Below are positions 1-7,911 of a stretch of DNA of 12,924 bases, in pieces. The notes under the pieces were generated by a model. The model did not search any database, was not told the DNA's origin, and was given only the letters and a program-made list of their open reading frames with translations. The stretch covers positions 1 to 12,924 of the forward strand of contig WIDE01000224.1 in assembly GCA_015039315.1 (NCBI GenBank), given 5' to 3'. The position numbers and the translations under genes were made by a program. This DNA is from Clavulina sp. PMI_390. Its lineage: Eukaryota > Basidiomycota > Agaricomycetes > Cantharellales > Hydnaceae. Every line of letters begins with the position of its first letter. Position 1 is the stretch's first letter.

Positions 1-870
1 CCTCAATACGTAGATGATGGCTTTTGGGCATATTACATTGAAGGAGACTATTTAGTGGTTCATGATGGCAGATCTATTACTTTATGGAACTGGAGAGAAG
101 ACAAGATCTGCAACATTGAGGACGATCGCGATGAATGGGTGCGAGATTAGTTTTCTCTACGCTCACTCCATGTACTTATCCTCCTTGGCCAGGCTGACGG
201 CTCGGATTTCTCAATTGCCACCAGCCCACCATACATATTTATCTTCCCTCGTCGGGATAGACGAATATTTGTCGTCGAGATTGGTCCGCTGTATCCTGCG
301 GGCAGCTCTGCCTCCCTCGACCCAACCCGCCCGGTTTCCAAGTTCTTGTACCAGTTTTTGAATGACGGTCAAGGTATTGGGACCTCTAACGTTTATATAA
401 TGGATAGATGGAAGCCCCAATCTCATCGTTCCGAGAAAGTGATTCTTCGTTTAACTCCCGAGCCAGGGACTGTTGGATCTTTCGACGGGCCATTCTGCAT
501 GGTTTCCCTCAGTCCAACCGATGCAGCCGTTCCCATACCTCTCTACACGAAAGGGTCATGGTTGGAGAGCGATTACAACGAGACATTGACGCCTATAAAC
601 GGTGTTGGAGTTGTGCACTTGTTTCCGGCGGCCTGGGTTGGTGACAGGGTGCCTCTTGTCACTGAATTCTATCGTTTTTCTGAGAGTGGAGGTCTGGTTG
701 CTCCAGTTAGACGGGAATTCGAGAATGTATTCCTGAAGGGAGGGGACCGGATGAAGCTTTGTTTCGTGTCAGGCACAGCGCTACTGGAAAGGAGAATGGC
801 GGGTCCGGAACTATATACCCAGAAGGCCGAGATTCTCTCATTCGATTTCCAGGATGCAGAAAATCTGTAA
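1..870 (+). CDS. F-box-family-like protein, C-terminal part (5' end outside window)
   Basis: Reading frame 1 is open from the window edge to TAG at 148-150 and again from 151 to the stop at 868-870. Its early part contains LVVHDG and SITLWNWRED, a pattern I associate with the C-terminal beta-rich region of many Agaricomycete F-box proteins; the F-box itself would lie upstream and is not visible. The best gene model joins 1..138 and 193..870, removing a 54-nt intron that starts GTGCGA and ends GGCCAG, has a CTCAC branch-like site, keeps frame and removes the TAG. It leaves 271 visible residues. The alternative is that the TAG is a true nonsense mutation, because the skipped segment also reads like protein (HVLILLGQ). 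The downstream half (YIFIFPRR, IFVVEIG) looks coding in either model. The gene converges on secreted gene A. It is not an obvious relative of the F-box genes on the other strand. Family assignment is tentative. Confidence 0.55.
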
Positions 871-1227
871 CCGCAATGATTACTCGATGATACGGGAGTG
901 AAATATAGTACAAAGCTTCTTCAAATGATAGTAACAGCTTATCACTTATACTTAGTATTCCATGAAATTACGTCCCTCACAGAACTCGTCACAGCGATGG
1001 TGCAATTATCTCCTTCCCAGGCCAAGAGTCTGATAAGTCCAATACGCCACGTTTCGTGAAGAGCAACTCAAGCATCAATGAAATACAATAGATTCTATGA
1101 ATATCATCCCTAAAGGGAGTATCATTGGCAGTATTCTAGGAGAGTCAAGTATGAGATGCGGCACACCGGTTCACATAGAGCTTGACGCGCGAGAGCTAGC
1201 AACTCAAAGCAGCCGAATATCTATCCA
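871..1227. other. Convergent intergenic spacer
   Basis: This 357-bp spacer lies between the stop of the plus-strand F-box-like gene and the stop of secreted gene A on the minus strand. It should hold both 3' untranslated regions. It is AT-rich in its first part. I see no convincing polyadenylation hexamer, repeat or conserved ORF. The open frame on the plus strand from 1097 is mostly antisense to the last exon of secreted gene A. Confidence 0.6.
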
Positions 1228-2373
1228 CTATGGGGCAACGAAAAAGGCCCCGGCGCCCAGTAACACCGCGGCTGCAGCTGTGATCAATGGTAGAACCTCA
1301 AAACTGACACCTATCGTCCCGCTGCTCATCGAGCTTGTCGCAGTGCCAGTTGACGCGGCGAGCGTATTGGTAGCAACGATGATGCCCGCTGGCTTTGTTG
1401 CATCTGTCACAGTAATAAAAACAAGGATAATTACATCCGAGTGAATAATTCGGAGGCACATTCCAGTATCGTCGGGGAGAAGAGACACTCACTGACGCTT
1501 TTCATTCCGCAGATACTATCAAAAGCAGTATCCACAGCTAGAGTCAGGTTTCCCAGTTGAGGTCGCACGATAGCATACGCGCCCTGAGCACACGAGTCGC
1601 AAGCGAGTGCCTTTTGAAGGGTTGTGTTCATCAGGAGGTCAGACGTGGCAGGGATGATGGTGCTTGTGGTGAGGTTTGTCTTGAGACTACATTCCAAGGC
1701 GGTGAGAGCCTCGACGACGCAGTGTTGGTCATTTTGATTCACGCTGTGGGAGTAAGGAGAGCGAGACGATAGGGAGTGAAATAGTGTATATGAAGGAGAT
1801 GCGACCAGGGAGCTCGTCAACGACGGTTGAAGGAGAGCTGGTGGACGTACTTACTCTCGCGTACACAGAGCGCCGCCGCCTACATCAAACCATCTCGCCA
1901 AGAAGCCGGGGAGAGACTGGACAACGGTACTAGGCACGCCATTTGTAATCATATCCGCGCCGCAAGAATTTGTGATTTTCTGTCCCAGATCCAGCACTGA
2001 GGCATTTGTGCACCGACCTGAAGGCGTGAGGCCTGTGAAGTTGGTGCAAAATCCGTCGAGAAAATTGTCTACGGCTGTTATGATCGATTCGTTGGGCTCA
2101 AGGCCCGCAAACTGAAAGAGGCCGCCGATGTAGACACAACTGCCTTCAGGGCTGAGGGCTAGGTCAGCAATGGTAGAGGTGCAGTTTGGGGAGATTGTGA
2201 CGCTGAACCCACGGAAAAGGGAACGTAGGACGGAGAGAGCGGTGAGGAAGTAGATCAGGCCTGATGAAAGCATAATAATAGTGTTGACGATGAGCTTGCC
2301 TGGCCCCGAAAGATGTTGTATCGAAAACAGATCGAGCCCAAAGCCAGGTGGCGATAGCGTTGATAGCGACCAT
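1228..2373 (-). CDS. Secreted cysteine-rich protein A, probable GPI anchor
   Basis: Four exons: 2300..2373, 1855..2202, 1493..1743 and 1228..1403 (849 nt, 282 residues). Introns are 97, 111 and 89 nt; the first is GC-AG (GCAAGC), the others GTAAGT and GTGAGT. The model was fixed by comparison with copy B, whose first three exons have the same lengths. Residues 1-24 are the signal peptide region, but it is poor here, with FDTT in place of a hydrophobic core. The ectodomain has 11 cysteines, including a CDSC pair, and about eight N-glycosylation sequons (for example NFT, NAS, NLT). A Ser/Thr/Ala stretch (ASTGTATSSMSS) leads to a hydrophobic C-terminus (LITAAAAVLLGAGAFF), as expected for a GPI-anchoring signal. 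Inferred location: cell surface or wall; function unknown. It resembles a family of fungal secreted proteins whose name I cannot confirm. It is the last gene of the left block. Confidence 0.75.
2203..2299 (-). other. GC-AG intron 1 of secreted gene A
   Basis: The donor reads GCCAG then GCAAGC, and the acceptor is GGTTCAG. The matching intron of copy B (7283..7375) reads CTAG then GTAAGA and ends GGTTTAG. Both exons keep phase 2 across the junction and give S(V/I)TISPNC directly after the signal peptide region. GC-AG introns are a known minor class that is normally spliced, so this is probably functional, but a T-to-C donor mutation that weakens splicing is also possible. Confidence 0.7.
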
Positions 2374-2839
2374 AAGAGTGTTGTAATAAGGTATGAGGAT
2401 GGAATAGATGTAATGTGTGATAGAGATATATGGTGGTAAGAGGTAGAGCAGGAGGTGCAGAGAATTGTGTTCGGGGATGGCGGTGGTGTCAGATGTACAC
2501 AACAGTCAACGTGATGGTTCGAGGTGGCAAGTGTCCAGGAGAGGCTGCCAGCGGTGCTCCGTGGGAAGGATCGCTTGATAGTATTTCTTGAGTAGAAAAC
2601 GTCCAATGAAAACCGGTATGTTGCGGTCTACATGGTTCGACCTGTCGTCGGCGACCGCGAAAATTCTTTGTCTTGCAATAGTTTTGTAGTAGATTTTAGG
2701 GGAGATGATCTGATATTCATATACCTATATAAGCTGATATGGCAGAATCATCAATCAGTGGAAAGCTATGAATGAGATATACGGCAGGGGCTTACTGTCG
2801 AACATCGAACATATCTCCCAAGATAACTGGAGGGTATGT
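2374..2839. other. Spacer: promoter of secreted A and 3' flank of membrane A
   Basis: On the minus strand, the roughly 90 nt upstream of the secreted A start are CT-rich and contain CCATATATCTC, a possible TATA-like element. A block at 2488-2511, read on the plus strand as GTCAGATGTACACAACAGTC followed by AACG, recurs at 7561-7584 at almost the same distance from the start of copy B (115 and 112 nt). There is no canonical CACGTG here, only ACGTTGAC. An ATG-led open frame over this spacer and intron 1 is considered chance. Confidence 0.5.
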
Positions 2840-3938
2840 TCAGATCTGAATTTTGTACTCTCCAGCTGGTGGTGGAGTGTATCCAGACTTCTGGATCATG
2901 GGTGGGAGGAGCGTGTGCGATATGACGACGGCAAGGGAGGCAACAACAAAATGACCAATAAGGGACGCCACGAGATCCTTGACTTGGGCAGTGATGATCC
3001 CCTTCAGAGTTTGAACCAGCAGCGTCACGAATGTCGTTACGGCGTGTCGAGCGAGGTCTTGCACAGCTAAGTGATAATGCATATGCATGGGTGAGTGACA
3101 CAAACTCATCCACCGACTTTGGTGCTTTCAACTTACTGTTCCAAATGAACATGGCAAGTTGAACGAGTGGCAAACGTAGGGTTTCGGCTCTCTGCCATAT
3201 CGGCGAAGGAAGAGATGGCGGGGGTTGGACGGCTGCCATTATCTGAGGGTTCGCCGACTTCTCGCCTAATGTTGTCATTGACGCTTGGCTATCGTCGGGC
3301 GGGACTAGAGCGCCAGATGAGCTACTAGGGCGATAAAGATTCTCATGCAGATACCACTGCAGTACCATCGGGCGTACTGGACGGACGAGGCTGAGTGTAT
3401 ATTGTCTGCGAAGACAAAATGACATCGGGATCAGCAAGTGGGCTGGTGAGTAACCGTGCTAGGAAGATGTCACAAGAGTAATCGGGAACTTACAGAGAGA
3501 AGCCCCAAAGAAACGCAAATCTGATAATGATGGGTAATAGACTCGTCGGTGGCGAGAGGCGACGTGCGAGAAGCTCAGCGATAGGATAAGCGAGTCCGAG
3601 AAGGATAGTGACGACGTCGTAGAGGGTGATATTGAGTGGTACAAGGTGGGGAACTGGTGACCTGTAGATGTGATATAAAGGCATTAGGTCAATGGTGGTT
3701 ACAGAATCATCCTGAATGCAGTCGTGGATGCGTACAATGGTTTCGAAATAGTATCAGTCAAAGGAGTCATCGAGACTCCTTGACTAGGGAGGTTCAATGC
3801 GTTGTGAGGACCCAGATGTTGCTACTATCAGACATCATCGACGAGGGATAAAGAGAGTATGACGGTGGCGTACTCTGGGTTTGCTGTTGACTGGGATGGG
3901 ATTGCCTGCATCCCTAGCGAAGTAGTCTCAAGGCTCAT
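2840..3938 (-). CDS. Multi-pass membrane protein A, unknown function
   Basis: Five exons: 3874..3938, 3736..3783, 3494..3661, 3137..3405 and 2840..3066 (777 nt, 258 residues). Introns are 90, 74, 88 and 70 nt with donors GTACGC, GTACGC, GTAAGT and GTAAGT. Copy B gives the same five exon lengths, which is the main support for this model. The N-terminus (about 1-46) is polar and Ser/Pro/Thr-rich (PSQSTANP, MTPLTDTISKP). Hydrophobic segments lie at about 47-69 (VVTILLGLAYPIAELL), 79-101 (LLPIIIRFAFLWGFSL), 173-204 and 215-240 (LIGHFVVASLAVVISHTLL), so three or four membrane passes are likely. A polar, proline-rich loop (about 119-165) separates the second and third. The tail YTPPP-GEYKIQI is conserved between copies. 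I recognise no enzyme motif or transporter family. A CACGTG site lies 115 nt upstream of this start, matching the spacing of neighbouring genes and supporting the upstream ATG. Confidence 0.72.
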
Positions 3939-4052
3939 ACTACTTCCGCGAGGTAGGAGTTCTATTTGAAGGATGATACGATAGAAGGGAAAATGCAGCC
4001 GTTCAACGTTGTGGACGGTGCAAGGGTGAACACGTTGTTGAACATCGAGCGG

Positions 4053-4058
4053 CACGTG
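4053..4058. promoter_or_regulatory. CACGTG E-box upstream of membrane A
   Basis: The context is GGCACGTGACT, 115 nt upstream of the chosen ATG at 3938. The same context occurs at exactly the same distance in copy B. CACGTG is the palindromic core bound by bHLH factors of the Cbf1/USF type in fungi; binding here is inferred. A possible TATA-like CAAATAGAAC lies about 30 nt upstream of the ATG. Confidence 0.5.
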
Positions 4059-4232
4059 ACTACTAGCCTCTTCAGGTTGAATCATTGTCCCGCGATTTTG
4101 GGATCATGAAGCGAGAGGGGCTCATCAAATACCGAGCGTAATCATCCCTGATTTCTTCGTAGCATACTTGTGCAACAGGAAAGCAGAAACGGCCCTAGAA
4201 TTAGTGACTAACAACGGTTGAAGCTACTTTTG

Positions 4233-5549
4233 TCACTGGTTGGGGAACATAATGAGTCGCTCGTTATATTGACACCTCTGCGCATCCACCATCCATTTTT
4301 CCTCTACCTTGTCCGCACGAAAACGAAGAGCATGCTTGATGCATGAATCCGAGCTAGCATGCTCATGTCTACTGCCGCAATCAATCCATACACGCTCCAG
4401 AGATAACGCCGAGCTGAAAGGCTCCGCGTCAAGGAACGATTTGAGAGCCTCTGTGTTGATCTCGATGGCCTCTACGTCCCATGGGACGCTGTTCGGATCC
4501 ATAGTGATGAAGCACGCAAAATCGGCGTGGTAGAGCACAATGTGCAGAAATTTCAGCGACGGAAACGAGCGTAGAAGGACATCATTTTGGAGAAACATAA
4601 GGAGGTAGTGTGTATCAAACCCAGAGTCCCCCTGGTAATCGAGCCTGACGAATATTTCGAGGGCTTCAACAGTGGGATGGGCAATACTCTCGAGTAAGCT
4701 GTCGGGCTCATCGGCCATATACTCAGTGTTATAGGACAAGCTAAGAGCCTTAAGTCCTTGACACTTCCGAGCGACATCTCCCAGCGCAATTGCGTTGTGC
4801 TCCCTGAGGCGGGCTTGATTGTGAATGAATGTGGTAAGTCCAGCAGCCCCAGCTCCACGCGATACCGATGCCAGGAGGTTGGTGTCTCCATATAGGGCTG
4901 TGACACGTGAGAGAGCTCCAGATCCAGTATCGACATCCGGCGTCTCGGGGGAGAACCTGTCAACTGAGCCAGTCCGAATCCCCACGATATTAGGCCACGC
5001 TTCGAGGAATGGAACGAGGCGGGATGGAGGACCTAGGTAACGCAAAGTGGATAGTGTGTCCCTGAGGGGAGCAGAGAGGAGCACGGAGCTTATCTCTTGA
5101 AGTGATGATTGATCGAAAGGGGAAGGGCTTTCGAAATCTAGCTCTAGTCTTTGTAGCCCACTCAATAAAGCGAAGGCTCTTTGGACTCGAGCCCAGAACG
5201 ACGCAGGATCCTCTGGTTCGGAGGGGATAACGCGCCATCTATCTTCCGATGGACTTGAAAGGTCATATATCGTGATTGAAAGAGACCTGACCGATGCCGC
5301 TCGTTGCGGAGAGTCCAACAAGAAGCTAGAGAAATGGGAGAGACGCTCTCCTGAGACCTCATTATTTGTTGGCGACAGCCTGATGCTCGTCCACATATAG
5401 TGAGACGCATCGTGATGGAACGCGGCGCAGCAAAGCGAATATCTTTTGAGATCATCAAGGTCTAGATGTGAGGTGATTTCGGTTCTGAGCTCGGGTAGGA
5501 AATGTTTAGAGAACTTGGTGATTGCACGACGATTGGTGGTGGAGTCCAT
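4233..5549 (-). CDS. F-box protein A with leucine-rich-repeat-like C-terminus
   Basis: A single exon of 438 residues. An F-box-like motif occupies about residues 18-58: it opens LPELRTEITSHL and continues DLKRYSLCCAAFHHDA and MW. F-box proteins link substrates to SCF (Skp1-cullin) ubiquitin ligases. The rest contains irregular leucine-rich segments (LQRLELDF, LSTLRYLG, LKALSLSY, LKFLHIVLYH, LERVWIDCG) that would form a curved substrate-binding surface, as in other fungal F-box/LRR proteins. The substrate is unknown. F-box B is co-linear over the whole length (438 against 437 residues), and F-box C is a more distant relative. The start is set by alignment of MDSTTN with MNSTSN in copy B. A CACGTG lies 122 nt upstream, and CAAAAATACC is a weak TATA-like element about 45 nt upstream. 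Large alternative frames inside the gene are shadows. Confidence 0.85.
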   Translation of the reverse strand: MDSTTNRRAITKFSKHFLPELRTEITSHLDLDDLKRYSLCCAAFHHDASHYMWTSIRLSPTNNEVSGERLSHFSSFLLDSPQRAASVRSLSITIYDLSSPSEDRWRVIPSEPEDPASFWARVQRAFALLSGLQRLELDFESPSPFDQSSLQEISSVLLSAPLRDTLSTLRYLGPPSRLVPFLEAWPNIVGIRTGSVDRFSPETPDVDTGSGALSRVTALYGDTNLLASVSRGAGAAGLTTFIHNQARLREHNAIALGDVARKCQGLKALSLSYNTEYMADEPDSLLESIAHPTVEALEIFVRLDYQGDSGFDTHYLLMFLQNDVLLRSFPSLKFLHIVLYHADFACFITMDPNSVPWDVEAIEINTEALKSFLDAEPFSSALSLERVWIDCGSRHEHASSDSCIKHALRFRADKVEEKWMVDAQRCQYNERLIMFPNQ

Positions 5550-5670
5550 GGAGATTCCCGTTCCACTAAGATCGAATTACTTTGGTATTTTTGGGTCAAT
5601 AGAAGGAACCCGCATCATCACGTAGCAAAACACACTTGTGGTGGTGGAAGAGTAGGGTTCAGGCACCAGT

Positions 5671-5676
5671 CACGTG
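5671..5676. promoter_or_regulatory. CACGTG E-box upstream of F-box A
   Basis: The motif TCACGTGATC begins 122 nt upstream of the ATG at 5549, exactly as for F-box B. The flank GGCACCA-TCACGTGATC is shared with copy B. It overlaps the region just downstream of the stop of the chimeric ORF (5681), so that gene's 3' end and this promoter are nearly contiguous. Confidence 0.5.
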
Positions 5677-5680
5677 ATCA

Positions 5681-7449
5681 TCAGACCACCGAAACTGGCC
5701 TTGGTGCAAGCGCGATATTGATGATTGTCCTAAGTCCTCGCGTCTCTATGCCGAGAGGGACATAATCTCGCATATATAAAGGTTTCCACAATATATTGAT
5801 ACTGAAACATATCTCGTCATCCAGGAAACGTAACAAATCGCTGATTGTAATTGCATACATGTGCATCGACCGTCCAATTTTTTTCCACCTTGTCTGCGCA
5901 AAAGGGAGAGCATTTCCAGTGAAAGACTCCCAAAAAAGGCGGAATTTTGGGAGGCCACAGTCAAACCACAAGCGATTCAGTGGTAGCACCGAGCTGTTGA
6001 GTGCTGCATCAAGAAAATCTTTCAACTCACGTAAATTCAGCTTGACGGCGTCTATGTCGTATGAGAGGGTGTTAGGCTCCATCGTAATTAAACCTGCGAA
6101 GTTGTTGTGAAACAGCAGGACATGTAGAGTTTTGAGCGATGGGAGGGATCGAAGTAAGACGTTGTCCTGCAGAAACATAAGCAGGTAATGCATATGGAAA
6201 TTTTGGTCCGGATCCTCAAACGATACGGATAATTCGATGGTTTCGAGCGTTGGGTGCGCAATCATCTCGAACAAATGGTTAGGCTGCCCAAACCTGTACT
6301 CCGTAACGTAAGAGAAGTTGAGATTCTTGAGGCACTGGCACTTTCGAGCCAGATCTCCAATTTTAAGCGCCACATCGTCCCTTATGTAAGATTGGCTGAG
6401 GATAAAAGTGGCAATGACGTTTGCTGCGCTGCCAATAGAGCTCGTAACAGTCCCAGTTGACGCAGCGAGGCTGTTGGTGGCGACAATGATACCCGCTGGC
6501 TTCGTCGTATCTATCATAGCACATTAGTGAGGCTATTTATGTAGATTTAGGTGGGATAATGAAATGCTCACTAGCGACCTTTGTTCCACATATATCTTCA
6601 TATTCGGTATCCGCCACGACAGTAAGATTCCCCAGCTGTGGTCGCACAAGAGCATACGCGTTCTGTGCACACGAGTTACATGCCAGTGCATTTTGAAGCG
6701 TCGTGTTTATCAGCAGGTCGGATGTGGCAGGCATGATAGTGCTTGTTGTGAGGTTTGTCTTGAGACTGCACTCGAGGGCAGTGAGAGCTTCGACGACACA
6801 GTGTTGGTCGTTCTCATTTTCACTGTGAGAGAAAGGAGAAGAGGATAATCAGGAGAGGATATTGTGTAGGAAGGGAGGTGTGATCGATGAGCTTGTCAGT
6901 GACAAGTGAAGAAAGGCTCGTCCCTCATACTCACTCCCGCGTACATAGAGCCTCTCCACCGACATTAAACCATCTCACCAAGAAGTTGGGGAGAGACTGA
7001 ACCGCGGCGCTCGGCACGCCATTAGTAATCATGTCTGCGCCACAGGAGTCTATGATTCTCTGTCCCAGATCGAGCACTGAGGCATTTGTGCACCGACCCG
7101 AAGTTGTTAGGCCTGTAAAGTTCGTACAGAAACCGTCCAGGAAGTTGTCAACTGGTGTTATGATGGAATCGTTGACCCCGAGGCCGCCAAACTGTATGAG
7201 GCCGCCGATATAGAGACAATTGCCCTCAGGGCTAAGGGCTAGGTCAGCAATGGCAGATGTGCAATTCGGGGAGATAGTGATGCTAAACCCGTAGGAAGGA
7301 GAGATAAAGAGGCGAGAATTGCGAGGAAGTGTATCAGACATGATGAGACCGTGATATGGTCGGCGGTGATCTTACCTAGCTGCCAAAGATGCAACACTGA
7401 CGATCGATCGAGGCCAGAGCGAGGTGGCGATGGTCGTGATAGCGACCAT
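5681..7449 (-). CDS. Chimeric gene: secreted cysteine-rich protein B fused to F-box D tail
   Basis: Four exons: 7376..7449, 6935..7282, 6572..6822 and 5681..6510 (1503 nt, 500 residues); introns 93, 112 and 61 nt with donors GTAAGA, GTGAGT and GTGAGC. Exons 1-3 match secreted A in length and sequence. The signal peptide is better than in A (residues 1-24, SIVSVASLAA before SITISPNC), followed by the same cysteine-rich ectodomain with sequons. Exon 4 starts like A (TTKPAGIIVATNSLAASTG) but near residue 250 leaves that homology and continues in frame as an F-box-type tail (IATFIL, GDLARKCQCLKNLNFSY, HYLLMFLQ, RLWFDCG). The GPI-type hydrophobic end is lost and no F-box is present. From about residue 429 the frame is shifted relative to the F-box relatives by a 1-nt deletion. 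If made, the protein would enter the secretory pathway carrying a repeat-like domain that evolved for the cytosol or nucleus. It may be a new gene or a decaying fusion. Confidence 0.62.
5817..6434 (-). pseudogene. 5'-truncated C-type F-box gene remnant (D)
   Basis: This stretch aligns with the C-terminal 200 or so residues of F-box A, B and C. It lacks the first half, including the F-box (about 237 residues by comparison with A). Its 3' end is most like F-box C (shared GGAAACGTAACAAAT near the stop; LKNL-FSY and LETIE-SVS in the protein). Near 5899 one nucleotide is missing: TGTCTGCGC-AAAAG here against TGTCCGCACGAAAAC in A. In the ancestral frame the end would fall at 5817-5819, as judged from the matching ends of A and C. 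Its position directly upstream of F-box A equals that of F-box C relative to F-box B. It is now read as the tail of the chimeric gene. Confidence 0.7.
7283..7375 (-). other. GT-AG intron 1 of secreted B, with degenerate hydrophobic frame
   Basis: The donor is CTAG then GTAAGATC, and the acceptor GGTTTAG. Unspliced, the region carries a hydrophobic reading frame that could be mistaken for a signal peptide, as in copy A. In B that frame lacks an in-frame ATG and does not join the ectodomain frame, which shows it is intronic. Confidence 0.7.
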
Positions 7450-7911
7450 AAGCGTGTCAAGATAGTGGATTCAGACAAGATAGACGTGTTGTACGGTGTA
7501 AGTGGGTAGAGAAAGGTAAAGCAGGAAGCGTAGATGAATGTATGCGGGAAGGCGGGAGGTGTCAGATGTACACAAGAGTCAACGTAACAGATCAAGGCGG
7601 CAAATAACGATACGACCCTGGCAGAAGAGGTATACGATCTATGTGATTGATCGCTTGGCGTTATTCCAGCGGAGGATCGAATCATGAAAGCGGATAGGCC
7701 GAAGCCAACATTGGTTCATGTTTGCGGTGGCTGCAAATTCTTCTCGCCTCTCAACAGCCCTATGGCCGATCCGGAGGGAGAGAGAGCCGTACATTCATAT
7801 GTATTCATAGGATATGACCTAGCAATGTAAAATTCATTCGTGAGTCTAGGGCTCGAATGGAGTGAGGGAGGGACTCCTGTCGAACAACGAACATCTCCGC
7901 AAACGAAGTGT
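7450..7911. other. Spacer: promoter of secreted B and 3' flank of membrane B
   Basis: This is the duplicate of 2374-2839 and nearly the same length (462 against 466 bp). It is CT-rich on the minus strand just upstream of the start at 7449. The block at 7561-7584, sharing GTCAGATGTACACAA with copy A, is the most conserved stretch I could see by eye. There is no canonical CACGTG. Sequence beyond about 7690 differs more from copy A. No gene was recognised. Confidence 0.5.

Larger units (their letters stand above)
1228..6434. repeat. Left copy of duplicated four-gene block
   Basis: The order on the minus strand is F-box D remnant, F-box A, membrane A, secreted A. It matches 6435-12630 gene for gene and exon for exon. 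Similarity is strongest in coding exons and proximal promoters. The boundary with the right copy is the fusion point inside the chimeric gene. Confidence 0.75.

Noticed and set aside
1097..1444. Plus-strand ORF of 115 codons
   Set aside because: It is mostly antisense to the last exon and third intron of secreted A, and the chimera preserves the minus-strand reading across the shared part.
2164..2606. Unspliced starts upstream of or inside intron 1 of secreted A, including a hydrophobic frame beginning at 2273
   Set aside because: In copy B the matching hydrophobic stretch is out of frame with the ectodomain and lacks an ATG, and both copies splice cleanly from a 74-nt first exon.
3443..3493. 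A 51-nt intron ending CACCAG in membrane A
   Set aside because: It puts the next exon in a frame that stops after about 35 codons and has no counterpart in copy B. The acceptor TCTTCGCAG at 3406 is shared by both copies and keeps frame.
3490..3684. ATG at 3684 as the start of membrane A
   Set aside because: It lies inside intron 2 next to a good branch-like site (TTGACCTAATG) before the acceptor CTACAG. The spliced upstream exons give the same lengths in both copies, and the CACGTG spacing fits the ATG at 3938.
4553..4963. Alternative-frame ORFs on both strands within the F-box genes
   Set aside because: They are shadows of the single long F-box reading frames and show no recognisable domain.
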